From contig JBMHCG010000032.1 in the NCBI GenBank assembly GCA_049890035.1, positions 1 through 64,000 of the forward strand: 64,000 nt of DNA, written 5' to 3'. Below are positions 53,377-61,562 of the stretch, in pieces (within the stretch, counting starts at the first letter, position 1; each line of letters starts with the position of its first letter). The stretch comes from UBA11891 sp049890035. GTDB taxonomy: Bacteria > Bacteroidota > Bacteroidia > Flavobacteriales > Flavobacteriaceae. A model generated the notes under the pieces. That model was not told the DNA's origin. It did no database searches and saw only the letters and a list, made by a program, of their open reading frames with translations. The translations under genes and the position numbers were made by a program.

Positions 53377-53994
53377 TTACAACGGGAGATAAACCAATTT
53401 TTTGGTTTCAAAAAAAGGATCCGAGTAATAATTGTCCAATGCAGTTACTGTTGCCTTGGGAAAGTTTTTAAGCTCTTCTGTTAAATCCCCACCCTTGAGG
53501 CAAATCCAGCCATTGGCACGGCTGTTTTTGGATCTTGATTGAATTTTGTTTTCCGTCCAACGAACCAGGGTTTCCATTGGAGCCACAGCACGGCTACAAA
53601 TAAAATCAGCTTGTTTGGGGACACTTTCCATCCGTTGGTTGTAGGTGGTTACATTTTTTAACCCCAAAGTATGGGCAACCGCATCAATTACCTTTATTTT
53701 CTTGCCAATGCTATCAATCAGATGAAACTGAACATTGGGGAAATAGACTGCCAGAGGAATACCGGGAAAACCTCCGCCTGTCCCTACATCAAATACTTCC
53801 GTTTGGGGTTCGAATGCCATAAATTTAGCAATGGAAAGCGCATGCAAAACATGACGGGTATAAAACGCAGTGATATCTTTTCGAGAAATCACATTGATCT
53901 GTGCATTCCATTCACTATAGAGCCCGTACATACGTTCGAACTGGGTCCGTTGATGGGTTGTAAGATTCGGAAAATAGTCAAGAAGTGTCTCCAA
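53377..53994 (-). CDS. rsmG: 16S rRNA (guanine527-N7)-methyltransferase
   Basis: RsmG methylates G527 in the 530 loop of 16S rRNA using SAM. The 205-residue protein has WNAQINVISRKDI, RHVLHALSIAKF and the SAM loop DVGTGGGFPGIPLA (residues 69-82). RAVAPMETLVRW follows. The start is a TTG at 53994; no ATG is available upstream in frame, and related proteins begin with the same LLDYFPNLT-type segment. It is convergent with pruA and divergent from the desaturase gene. Confidence 0.92.
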   Translation of the reverse strand: METLLDYFPNLTTHQRTQFERMYGLYSEWNAQINVISRKDITAFYTRHVLHALSIAKFMAFEPQTEVFDVGTGGGFPGIPLAVYFPNVQFHLIDSIGKKIKVIDAVAHTLGLKNVTTYNQRMESVPKQADFICSRAVAPMETLVRWTENKIQSRSKNSRANGWICLKGGDLTEELKNFPKATVTALDNYYSDPFFETKKLVYLPL

Positions 53995-54059
53995 TTATTT
54001 TTTAGCAAAGGTAAGAAACCTGATATTTTCACTACATTCACAGAATACAATGTTTACTC

Positions 54060-55157
54060 ATGTACACTAGATTTTCACGCAACGAAATGCAGGGCTTTTA
54101 CAAGGTCCTCACAAAACGAGTTAATACCTATTTTAAAACCCACCAAATCAAAAAAACAGGAAATTACCAATTGTACATTAAGTCAATTTTTATGATTGCC
54201 TTATTGGTGATTCCCTATGTACTGATTCTCACAGTCGACATGGCAGGCTGGACCCGTCTGCTATTGTGCATCCTAGCCGGTTTTGGCATGGCAGGTATTG
54301 GAATGAATATCATGCATGACGGCAATCACGGTTCATTCTCTTCGCGTCCATTTATCAATCGATTGATGGGAAATACCATTTATTTTTTGGCTGGAAATGC
54401 CAACAACTGGAAAGTACAACACAACTTTCTGCACCACACTTTTACAAATATTCACGGACATGACGAAGACCTTGACGCCATTGGGCTGTTGCGTTTTTCA
54501 CAACACCAAAAATGGAAACCCATCCACCGTTTCCAACACCTCTACTCCATTTTCTTTTATGGGTTGTTAACCATCAATTGGGCCATCGTCTCCGACTTCA
54601 GCCAAATGCGCCGCTACTTGCGGGAACACAAAGCTGTGGCACAAACCAAGAAACCCATTGTTTTGTGGACGCATCTGGTAGTGACCAAAATTCTCTATTT
54701 CTTGGGGTGGCTGGTTATTCCCTACTTCGTACTAGATATTCCCTTTTGGCAGATCATACTTGGCTTTTTTGCCATGCATTACACTGCGGGTTTGATCCTC
54801 AGTCTGGTCTTTCAATTGGCCCACGTCATTGAAGATACCAAAATGCCGCTCCCCAAAATGGCTCCCGACAAAATGGAGTACAGTTGGGCCATTCACCAAC
54901 TGTTTACTACCGCTAATTTTTCACCCAAAAATCGGTTTGTCAATTGGTATGTAGGGGGGCTCAATTTCCAAATTGAACATCATATTTTCCCTCATATCAG
55001 TCATATACATTACAAAAAAATCGCCACCATCCTAAAAAAGACAGCTGCCGAGTTTAATTTACCCTACAATGAATATAAATCTACACGATCTGCTGTATTT
55101 TCGCATTTCAAATATTTAAAGAAAATGGGGGTCAAACCCGTACTCGTTAATTCGTAA
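54060..55157 (+). CDS. Fatty acid (acyl-lipid) desaturase
   Basis: A 365-residue di-iron membrane desaturase with four hydrophobic helices. The three histidine boxes are H86DGNH90, H121NFLHH126 and QIEHHIFPH (Q304, H307, H308, H312); the QxxHH form of the third box is typical of front-end or delta-5/6-like and bacterial acyl-lipid desaturases. It introduces double bonds in membrane lipid chains with an external electron donor. It is followed by an aminotransferase gene 7 nt downstream, probably by packing rather than function. Confidence 0.9.
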   Translation: MYTRFSRNEMQGFYKVLTKRVNTYFKTHQIKKTGNYQLYIKSIFMIALLVIPYVLILTVDMAGWTRLLLCILAGFGMAGIGMNIMHDGNHGSFSSRPFINRLMGNTIYFLAGNANNWKVQHNFLHHTFTNIHGHDEDLDAIGLLRFSQHQKWKPIHRFQHLYSIFFYGLLTINWAIVSDFSQMRRYLREHKAVAQTKKPIVLWTHLVVTKILYFLGWLVIPYFVLDIPFWQIILGFFAMHYTAGLILSLVFQLAHVIEDTKMPLPKMAPDKMEYSWAIHQLFTTANFSPKNRFVNWYVGGLNFQIEHHIFPHISHIHYKKIATILKKTAAEFNLPYNEYKSTRSAVFSHFKYLKKMGVKPVLVNS

Positions 55158-55164
55158 TACTATT

Positions 55165-56349
55165 ATGGAGGCACTATCAGATAGAATCAACAGTTTACCC
55201 GCTTCGGCCACCCTTGCCATGGCAGCCAAAGCGCGAGAACTCAAGGGGCAAGGGATCGATGTCATTGGACTCAGCTTAGGGGAACCCGACTTTAATACCC
55301 CCGAGTTTATCAAAGAAGCAGCCATTCAAGCCGTGCATGACAACTACAATTCCTATTCGCCCGTAGATGGGTATGTTGATTTGAAAGAAGCTGTTTGTGA
55401 AAAGTTCAAACGCGACAATGGTCTGGAATACAAACCTTCCCAAGTGGTCGTCTCTACGGGTGCCAAGCAATCCATTGCCAACGTTTGCATGGTGCTGCTC
55501 AATCCGGGGGACGAAGTGCTTTTGCCGGCCCCCTACTGGGTCAGTTATTCGGCCATCGTTACCCTTGCAGAAGCCACACCCGTGGTCGCGGCAACAGGGA
55601 TCGAACAAAACTTTAAAATAACCCCCGAACAGTTGGAAGCCGCCATTACTCCCAAGACCAAACTCATCATGTTCAACTCCCCAAACAATCCATCGGGAAC
55701 AGTTTACACAGAAGAAGAATATCGTGCCTTGGCGGCTGTTTTGGAAAAACACCCCTCCATTTATGTCCTTTCCGATGAAATCTACGAACACATTCACTAT
55801 GGTACCAAAGCGTTCAGCCTGGCTGCCATTCCCTCTTTGTATGACCGCACCATAACCGTTAACGGACTGGCCAAGGCCTTTGCCATGACAGGTTGGCGTA
55901 TTGGGTATATTGGAGCCCCCGAGTGGATCGCCAAAGCCTGTAACAAAATGCAAGGCCAAATCACAAGCGGTACGAATTGCATCGCCCAACGCGCAGCCAT
56001 TACTGCCCTGAAAGCCCCTGCCGAAAAAATCCAATACATGGTCGACGAGTTCAAAAACCGGCGCAAGCTGATTATCGAACTGCTGCGTGCCATCGACGGC
56101 TTCCGCATCAACGAACCCGATGGCGCTTTTTATGTCTTCCCGGACGTTTCTGCCTTTTTTGGAAAAACCTATCAAGGGCATAGCATCCAAAACGCGACCG
56201 ATTTCGCCCTTTTCCTCCTGGAAAAAGCCCATGTGGCAACAGTGACAGGGGATGCCTTTGGGGATCCCAACTGCCTTCGCATCTCCTATGCCGCCTCGGA
56301 AGCTCAAATCAGAGAAGCCATGCGGCGGATTGCCAAAGCACTGCACTAA
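55165..56349 (+). CDS. Class I/II PLP aminotransferase, aspartate-aminotransferase-like
   Basis: A 394-residue fold-type I aminotransferase of subgroup I-gamma. The PLP lysine is K237 in NGLAKAFAMTGWRIGY. SPNNPSGTVY and LSDEIYEHIHYG carry the Asn and Asp/Tyr that hold PLP, and the tail NCLRISYAASE has the substrate-carboxylate Arg. Aspartate is the most likely amino donor, though aromatic or prephenate activity is known in this subgroup. It is followed 6 nt later by a GNAT gene. Confidence 0.9.
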   Translation: MEALSDRINSLPASATLAMAAKARELKGQGIDVIGLSLGEPDFNTPEFIKEAAIQAVHDNYNSYSPVDGYVDLKEAVCEKFKRDNGLEYKPSQVVVSTGAKQSIANVCMVLLNPGDEVLLPAPYWVSYSAIVTLAEATPVVAATGIEQNFKITPEQLEAAITPKTKLIMFNSPNNPSGTVYTEEEYRALAAVLEKHPSIYVLSDEIYEHIHYGTKAFSLAAIPSLYDRTITVNGLAKAFAMTGWRIGYIGAPEWIAKACNKMQGQITSGTNCIAQRAAITALKAPAEKIQYMVDEFKNRRKLIIELLRAIDGFRINEPDGAFYVFPDVSAFFGKTYQGHSIQNATDFALFLLEKAHVATVTGDAFGDPNCLRISYAASEAQIREAMRRIAKALH

Positions 56350-56355
56350 TTTATT

Positions 56356-56946
56356 GTGGCCGTTTTTGACATTCAGGATATCTCATCGGCCCAACTCAAC
56401 CGTTGCAGGGCTTTGTGCAATGCATTGATGCAATACCAGGCAAAACAGAGTCACAAGCACACCGAGATTCTCGCAGCAATGCATTTTGAAAACCGGCTAA
56501 AACCCAGTTTCGAGAGTGCCCAACACAAAAAATTACTACTGGCACACTGCGCAGGCAAAGCCGTGGGTTATGCCTATGCCAACACCTATGAGATGGAGGA
56601 AGACGGACGGTATTTTGTACCCGATTTCTTACAAGCCATTTACCAGGAAGGACAGCTTGTTTTTTATCCCGATTCGCAGCAACTTCCAGCAACCATTGGG
56701 GTATTCAACAACCTTTACGTACTTCCCGAACATCAAGGTAAAGGACTGGGACGCCAACTCTCCCTTTCCATTATGAAATGGCTGCAACAATCCGGAACCA
56801 GCGATTTGTATGTCTATGTGTCCAATGGCAACGAAGAAAAAGCCGTGCCCTTCTACGAAAGTTTGGGATTTTCCTACAGCCACAGCGTCCTGGATGGATT
56901 CATCACCGCCTTCCACCAATCCAACGCCAACGCAGCGGTTCTTTGA
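56356..56946 (+). CDS. GNAT-family N-acetyltransferase
   Basis: A 196-residue GNAT protein. The acetyl-CoA motif A is FNNLYVLPEHQGKGLGRQLS (about residues 116-135), followed by LYVYVSNGNEEKAVPFYESL (motif B). The substrate is unknown. The start is a GTG at 56356, 6 nt after the aminotransferase stop. The C-terminus runs to about 70 nt from the convergent DAHP synthase gene, with its terminator in between. Confidence 0.83.
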   Translation: MAVFDIQDISSAQLNRCRALCNALMQYQAKQSHKHTEILAAMHFENRLKPSFESAQHKKLLLAHCAGKAVGYAYANTYEMEEDGRYFVPDFLQAIYQEGQLVFYPDSQQLPATIGVFNNLYVLPEHQGKGLGRQLSLSIMKWLQQSGTSDLYVYVSNGNEEKAVPFYESLGFSYSHSVLDGFITAFHQSNANAAVL

Positions 56947-56975
56947 ACAGGAAGGATGCCAAAAAGGATGGTGAA

Positions 56976-57010
56976 AAAACAAAAAAACCGACCCTTGGGT
57001 CGGTTTGCGC
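56976..57010 (-). terminator. Terminator of the aromatic amino acid operon
   Basis: AAACCGACCC (56985-56994) and GGGTCGGTTT (56997-57006) form a perfect G+C-rich stem with a minimal loop. On the minus strand TTTTTTTGTTTTTT follows. It begins 7 nt after the DAHP synthase-chorismate mutase stop. Confidence 0.9.
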
Positions 57011-57012
57011 AG

Positions 57013-58095
57013 TTAGCTTTTAACAATTTGTTCTTGGTGATTAATGGATTCCTGGTGAATGGCCTTGAACAGCCGGAGAACAAATTCCTCGGACAAACCG
57101 CGGTCTTCGCCTTCCAATACCATTTTACCCAAAATCTCGTTCCATCGCTTGTTTTGGAGAACAGCCACATTGTTAGCCTTTTTGAGCTCTCCGATAGACT
57201 CAGCCACTTTCATTCGGTTCCCCAGGGTGTCTAACAGGGTCTGATCGGCCACATCAATTTGCGCGCGTAGGTTTTGCAATGCCGCCTGATAGCTTTCTTC
57301 ATCCGTTGTTGTTTTCCGAATTTTTAAATCTTTCATGATCTGAATCAGTGTCGTGGGTGTCACCTGCTGGGCCGCATCACTCCATGCGTTGTCCGGATCC
57401 CAATGGCTCTCTACCATCAAGCCGTCAAAATTCAGATCCAGAGCCATCTGACAGGTATCAAAGATCATATCGCGCTTGCCCGTAATATGTGACGGATCAC
57501 AAATCAAAGGCAAATCTGGAAAGCGGTTCTGTACCTCAACGGCAATCTGCCATTCTGGATTGTTGCGGTATTTGGATTTGCCATGAAAGGAAAACCCTCT
57601 GTGAATCAAGCCCAGTTTTTTGATGTTGGCCGTGTACAAGCGTTCAATCCCACCCAACCACAGTGCTACGTCTGGATTGACAGGGTTCTTGACCAACACA
57701 ATTTTGTCGGTTCCTTCCAATGCATCTGCAATTTCTTGAACAATAAAAGGGCTGACCGTAGACCGTGCACCAATCCAAAGGATGTCAATATCGTGTTCCA
57801 ATGCCAGTTTTACGTGGTCTTTGTTGGCCACTTCCGTGGCCGTCAACAGGCCAGTTTCTTCCTTGACTCGCTGCAGCCATTTGAGTCCGATGGCTCCCAC
57901 CCCTTCAAAATTTCCAGGACGCGTACGGGGCTTCCAAATGCCCGCACGAAAAGCAGTGACATCAGTGTCTTTGAGCTGGTGCGCAATTTTCAGGACTTGT
58001 TCTTCGGTTTCTGCGCTACAAGGCCCGGCGATCACCAAAGGATGATCGAGTCCAAAATCATTGAGCCAGTCGCGCATAGCGGGAGTATTTTCCAT
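57013..58095 (-). CDS. Bifunctional DAHP synthase / chorismate mutase
   Basis: A 360-residue fusion. Residues 1-260 form a type I-beta (KdsA-like) 3-deoxy-7-phosphoheptulonate synthase: IAGPCSAETEEQV, FRAGIWKPRTRPGNFEG, LWIGARST, LVKNPVNPD, CDPSHITGKRD, MVESHWDP. Residues 272-355 form an AroQ-type chorismate mutase (LRAQIDVADQTLLDTLGNRMKVAESIGELKK). It thus starts the shikimate pathway and also converts chorismate to prephenate, the substrate of its operon partners PheA and TyrA. The fused mutase may also act as an allosteric sensor. Last gene of the operon, 2 nt after tyrA, before a strong terminator. Confidence 0.95.
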   Translation of the reverse strand: MENTPAMRDWLNDFGLDHPLVIAGPCSAETEEQVLKIAHQLKDTDVTAFRAGIWKPRTRPGNFEGVGAIGLKWLQRVKEETGLLTATEVANKDHVKLALEHDIDILWIGARSTVSPFIVQEIADALEGTDKIVLVKNPVNPDVALWLGGIERLYTANIKKLGLIHRGFSFHGKSKYRNNPEWQIAVEVQNRFPDLPLICDPSHITGKRDMIFDTCQMALDLNFDGLMVESHWDPDNAWSDAAQQVTPTTLIQIMKDLKIRKTTTDEESYQAALQNLRAQIDVADQTLLDTLGNRMKVAESIGELKKANNVAVLQNKRWNEILGKMVLEGEDRGLSEEFVLRLFKAIHQESINHQEQIVKS

Positions 58096-58097
58096 AA

Positions 58098-58952
58098 TTA
58101 GTTGGTTTTTATTCCGTTGAGGATGGTTTTTAATTGATTGGTATGTTTCATTTGTTGGTACAATTCCTCGTATTTTTGTGTTTCCAACAACTGTTTAAAA
58201 TGTTCTAAATTGGTAATGTAGGCGTTTAGAATGTGGAGTATGTGATCTTGATTGTCTTCAAAAATCGAACACCACATATCGGGGGAGCTTTTGGCCAGTC
58301 GCACGGTGGATTCGAACCCACTGCCTGCCAAATCAAAAATATTTTTTTCGTCTTCCTCTTGTTCCAATACGGTCTTGCCAAGCATAAAGGAACTGATGTG
58401 GGACAGGTGGGAGACATAGGCCATGTGCTTGTCGTGTTCATGCGGATCCATAAAGCGCAGGTACATCCCCATTTGTCGGAAGCACGTCTTGGCCCAATCC
58501 AGCAAGTCGGGGCGGGTTTTATTGGCTTCACACAAGATCTGGGGTTTGTCTGCAAACAAACCCAACTGTGCGGCTTGGGGCCCTGAATTTTCGGTCCCAG
58601 CTATGGGGTGTGCCGCCAAAAACTGACCCCTTTTGGGATGGTCGGCCACCGCCTGACAGATACTGGCTTTGGTGGAACCCACATCCCATACCAAAGCGTT
58701 TTCGGGGATACGATCCAATACATGTCCCAACAAAGCCACACTGGCCTTGACAGGAACACACAGCAATACCCGATCTACTGTGGGCAAATCATCCAGGGTT
58801 CCTTTGCTGTCAATGAGTCCTGTTTCCAATGCCTGATCCAAATGCATCGCTTGCGTATCCATTCCCAGAAGCTGGGCTGTCGGGAACTGCTTTTTGAGTT
58901 CTTTGGCAAAAGAACCTCCAATCAAACCGATACCGATGACAGCTATTTTCAT
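58098..58952 (-). CDS. tyrA: Prephenate dehydrogenase
   Basis: TyrA oxidises prephenate to 4-hydroxyphenylpyruvate for tyrosine. The start MKIAVIGIGLIGGSF (284 residues) was chosen because it gives a clean Rossmann opening and an ATGA overlap with the aminotransferase gene; a longer frame to 59000 runs back into that gene. Segments DVGSTKASICQAV, HPIAGTENSGPQAA and the substrate-site DPHEHDKHMAYVSHLSHI are present. No C-terminal ACT domain is present. Confidence 0.93.
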   Translation of the reverse strand: MKIAVIGIGLIGGSFAKELKKQFPTAQLLGMDTQAMHLDQALETGLIDSKGTLDDLPTVDRVLLCVPVKASVALLGHVLDRIPENALVWDVGSTKASICQAVADHPKRGQFLAAHPIAGTENSGPQAAQLGLFADKPQILCEANKTRPDLLDWAKTCFRQMGMYLRFMDPHEHDKHMAYVSHLSHISSFMLGKTVLEQEEDEKNIFDLAGSGFESTVRLAKSSPDMWCSIFEDNQDHILHILNAYITNLEHFKQLLETQKYEELYQQMKHTNQLKTILNGIKTN

Positions 58953-60094
58953 GAGCGAATTCGATTGAGTGCTTCTTGAATTTTTTCTTCTGTAAGGCAA
59001 AGGGAAAATCGGATGTAGCCCGCACCTTGACTTCCAAAGATGGTTCCCGGGGCTACGAACAAATCGTTCTCGTGCAAGAACTGATCAATAACTGTTTCGG
59101 CACTGGGAGCGGTTTCGGGTAATTTCGCCCACAAGAACATCCCCACAGCATGGGGGTCGAATTCTGTTTCCAGAGCGGTTGCCAATTGTTCCACTGCCTG
59201 GCGGCGCTGGCGGTAGACCGCATTCAGTTTGTCAAACCAGTCCGATTCCACCTGCAAAGCGGCAATCGCTCCTTGTTGCACACCATAGAACATGCCCGAG
59301 TCCATGTTGCTTTTTACTTTTAAGACCGATTGAAGGGTGCTTTTTTTACCGGACAGCATGCCCACACGCCAACCGGCCATATTAAAGGCTTTGCTAAGTG
59401 AATTCAATTCCAATGCAACTTCTTTCGCGCCTGGTACCGATAAAATACTCTGCGGCCGCTCATTGAGTATAAAACTATAGGGATTGTCATTGATCAGTAA
59501 AACCGCTCTTTCTTTGGCCCAGGCGATCAATCGCTCAAACGTCTGCCGTTGCGCCTGTGCACCGGTTGGCATATGGGGATAATTCAGCCACATCAGTTTG
59601 ACAGCTCGAGTATCCATGGCTTCCAAGGCTTCAAAATCGGGTTGCCAGTTTCGGTCCGCTGTCAAAGGGTAAAACAAGGGTTCGGCTTCCATTAATCGGG
59701 TTACCGAACTGTAGGTCGGATAGCCCGGATTGGGGATCAGTACCTGATCGCCTTTGTTGAGAAAAGCCATGGAAATGTGCATGATACCTTCTTTGGAACC
59801 CATCAGTGGGAGTACTTCTCCCTTGGGATCCAAATCCACCTGGTAGTGTTTTTGGTAAAAACCAACCATTGCATTTCGCAATTCAGGCAGTCCCTGGTAA
59901 CTCTGATACATATGTGCTTTGGGATGGGACAGTCCCTTTTGAAGGGCCGCGACCACCGCCGGATGTGGCGGCAGATCGGGACTGCCGATACCCATATTGA
60001 TGATGGGACGACCCGACTGAACCAAAGCAGCTACTTCCCGTAACTTGGCAGAGAAATAGTATTCTTTTACACTGGATAATCGATCGGCTGTCAT
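58949..60094 (-). CDS. PLP aminotransferase of the aromatic operon
   Basis: A 381-residue fold-type I aminotransferase. The PLP lysine is K235 in LNSLSKAFNMAGWRVG; D203/Y206 in NDNPYSFI and N171 in WLNYPHMPTGA are the cofactor contacts. Placement between pheA and tyrA indicates a role in transaminating phenylpyruvate and 4-hydroxyphenylpyruvate, or prephenate, to Phe/Tyr. Related enzymes also act as LL-diaminopimelate-type aminotransferases, so the substrate is inferred from context. It starts 3 nt after pheA and overlaps tyrA by 4 nt. Confidence 0.88.
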   Translation of the reverse strand: MTADRLSSVKEYYFSAKLREVAALVQSGRPIINMGIGSPDLPPHPAVVAALQKGLSHPKAHMYQSYQGLPELRNAMVGFYQKHYQVDLDPKGEVLPLMGSKEGIMHISMAFLNKGDQVLIPNPGYPTYSSVTRLMEAEPLFYPLTADRNWQPDFEALEAMDTRAVKLMWLNYPHMPTGAQAQRQTFERLIAWAKERAVLLINDNPYSFILNERPQSILSVPGAKEVALELNSLSKAFNMAGWRVGMLSGKKSTLQSVLKVKSNMDSGMFYGVQQGAIAALQVESDWFDKLNAVYRQRRQAVEQLATALETEFDPHAVGMFLWAKLPETAPSAETVIDQFLHENDLFVAPGTIFGSQGAGYIRFSLCLTEEKIQEALNRIRS

Positions 60095-60097
60095 GTT

Positions 60098-60922
60098 TTA
60101 TTTTTTTTTGGTGTATTCGCCCAACACCTTAAAATGCTGTGCCATAATATTCAGTATGGATTTGGCCTTGGTATAGTTTTCCAAGGCATCAAAGGTCACG
60201 TCTACAAAAAAGGCATATTTGCCGGGTGTCTCAATCACGGGGAGGGACTGAATTTTGGTAAGGTTCAATTGGCAATCGCTCATCACATTGAGGATGGTAG
60301 CCAAGCTACCCCGTTGGTGATCCAGCGTAAACAACAAAGCCGCTTTGTTGATCCGATCGGTCAATGGAGGGGCTTGTTTTTCAACAAGCACAAAACGCGT
60401 GATGTTGTTGGGAATGGTTTGTATCGAAGCTGCCAGGGTTTCCAGCCCATACAAATCCCCCGCCGTTTGACTGGCAATAGCGGCAATCCCCTTCCATTGG
60501 TGTTGGGCAATGCGTTCGGCCACCGCAGCCGTGTCATCGGCTTCAACCAGCCGGATATGGGGATGTTGCTGTAAAAATTTGGTGCATTGTAGCAAAGCCA
60601 TGGGGTGGGAACGCACTTCTTCCAAATCACTGATTTGCTGCCCGGGCAGAGCCAACAATTGATGGTGAATGGTCAGGTAGTGTTCCCCCGTTACGACCAA
60701 ATCGTTGTGATCGATCAAGGCATAATTGGGCAGAATGGACCCGGCTATGGAGTTTTCTATCGCCATGATAGCCGTCTGAACGGCTCCTGAAACAAGGGCC
60801 TGGGTAAGGGCCGAAAAACTCCCATAGGGCGTTATGAGTACTTCCTTGCCAAAATAATCCAGCGCCACCTGGTGATGGAAAGAGCCTGCGATGCCTTGGA
60901 TGCCGATGGTCTGCGGTGTCAT
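60098..60922 (-). CDS. pheA: Prephenate dehydratase
   Basis: PheA converts prephenate to phenylpyruvate. The 274-residue protein has the catalytic domain (IGIQGIAGSFHHQVA, MAIENSIAGSI, and the key TRF at residues 175-177). A C-terminal ACT domain covers about residues 195-270 (DHQRGSLATILNVMSDCQLN). The Phe-binding ESRP motif of classical ACT domains reads QSLP here, so feedback inhibition may differ. First gene of pheA-aminotransferase-tyrA-DAHPS/CM, and directly preceded by a Tyr/Phe attenuator that ends 4 nt before its ATG. Confidence 0.94.
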   Translation of the reverse strand: MTPQTIGIQGIAGSFHHQVALDYFGKEVLITPYGSFSALTQALVSGAVQTAIMAIENSIAGSILPNYALIDHNDLVVTGEHYLTIHHQLLALPGQQISDLEEVRSHPMALLQCTKFLQQHPHIRLVEADDTAAVAERIAQHQWKGIAAIASQTAGDLYGLETLAASIQTIPNNITRFVLVEKQAPPLTDRINKAALLFTLDHQRGSLATILNVMSDCQLNLTKIQSLPVIETPGKYAFFVDVTFDALENYTKAKSILNIMAQHFKVLGEYTKKK

Positions 60923-60925
60923 ATC

Positions 60926-60998
60926 AAAAAAAAAGTCCCGAACTCATGCCAGGACTTTTACGTTTATTGGTTTTATATACCGACTACAAAGTCCTGCC
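60926..60998 (-). promoter_or_regulatory. Attenuator: competing antiterminator and terminator before pheA
   Basis: Transcribed leftwards. Segment 1 (60998-60987, GGCAGGACTTTG) overlaps the end of the leader peptide. Segment 2 is 60959-60948 (AAAAGTCCTGGC). Segment 3 is 60938-60931 (GGACTTTT). Segments 1 and 2 pair as an antiterminator. Segments 2 and 3 pair as a terminator: AAAAGTCCTG with CGGGACTTTT, ten base pairs including one T-G wobble and a 9-nt loop. Nine T residues (60934-60926) run into the region before the ATG. A ribosome stalled on Tyr or Phe codons would leave segment 1 free and prevent termination. This is classical leader-peptide attenuation. Confidence 0.85.
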
Positions 60999-61052
60999 TG
61001 CTTCTGAATAGAAGTAGTAAAAGCTTTGATAGTATGTATATGTTTGTGTCAT
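60984..61052 (-). CDS. Tyr/Phe-rich leader peptide of the pheA operon
   Basis: A 22-codon frame starts at the ATG 61052-61050 and ends with TAG at 60986-60984. It begins MTQTYTYYQSFYYFYSEAG and ends RTL. Six of the 22 residues are Tyr and two are Phe, with a run of five aromatic residues in a row (FYYFY at residues 11-15). The stop lies within the antiterminator arm, the geometry needed for ribosome-mediated attenuation of an operon making Phe and Tyr. The ATG is 15 nt after a consensus -7 box, so the untranslated leader is very short. Confidence 0.88.
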   Translation of the reverse strand: MTQTYTYYQSFYYFYSEAGRTL

Positions 61053-61067
61053 TTTCAAAAATCACTA

Positions 61068-61098
61068 CAAAACTAAAGGCCTTTCTTTAAAAAACAAA
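61068..61098 (-). promoter_or_regulatory. Promoter of the pheA leader and aromatic operon
   Basis: On the minus strand TTTG (61098-61095) is followed after 19 nt by TAGTTTTG (61075-61068). This matches the Bacteroidota primary-sigma consensus TTTG-N19-TAnnTTTG exactly. The -33 element sits inside an A+T palindrome (AAAACAAAT at 61091-61099 with ATTTGTTTT at 61105-61113), which may also serve as a terminator for the IS transcript. Confidence 0.75.
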
Positions 61099-61221
61099 TT
61101 TTTGATTTGTTTTTTTGATTTTTCAATACACCCCAAATAAAACAACTACTTTCACCATCCTAAGTCCAGCAACGCGATAGCATACCCATGTTGCCCAAAT
61201 AGTCCGTGCTTTGGGTATAAA

Positions 61222-61562
61222 CTAAACCCACAGATAGATTTTTAAAATACAAATGAGCATGACTAAGGAATGACTGTAACAAATACTTCTTCGATGCAAT
61301 CGTTTGAGATGGGTACGATAATTCAGATGCATCCGCTCCACATGGTTGTTGGCATACCGCCTGGTACTGTGAATGTTACGCGCTATCAAAAAATGATACT
61401 GTTTAAATTTATCGGTATAGATTTTCTTCGCATCAGAAAGCTGTAAGGAAATCAATACCCGATGTAAGGTTTTATTGGTTCTGCTGCTCACATGAAAACG
61501 AACGACTGCTTTACTTTCCCTGCAATAAGCACTGACCACCCAGATCAACCTTCCTTTTTTTT
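61222..61562 (-). CDS. IS1-family transposase, downstream frame (InsB-like catalytic part)
   Basis: From the A8 tract this frame reads KKGRLIWVVSAYCRESKAVV, then KKIYTDKFKQYHFLI (second catalytic Asp) and NNHVERMHLNYRTHLKRL (catalytic Glu). It ends at 61222. It has no good start of its own and must be joined to the upstream frame. Loss of one A, or RNA polymerase slippage from A8 to A7, gives an unbroken 246-residue or similar DDE transposase. The element could therefore still be active. Confidence 0.75.

Noticed and set aside
55276..56346. 356-codon minus-strand frame opposite the aminotransferase gene
   Set aside because: It mirrors the full aminotransferase gene; the plus-strand product has all PLP motifs, while this one is Gly/Phe/Val-rich without family motifs.
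61091..61113. A+T-only palindrome as a strong terminator for the IS1 transcript
   Set aside because: The stem has a single G-C pair and coincides with the -33 element of the pheA promoter, so it was not listed as a separate terminator.
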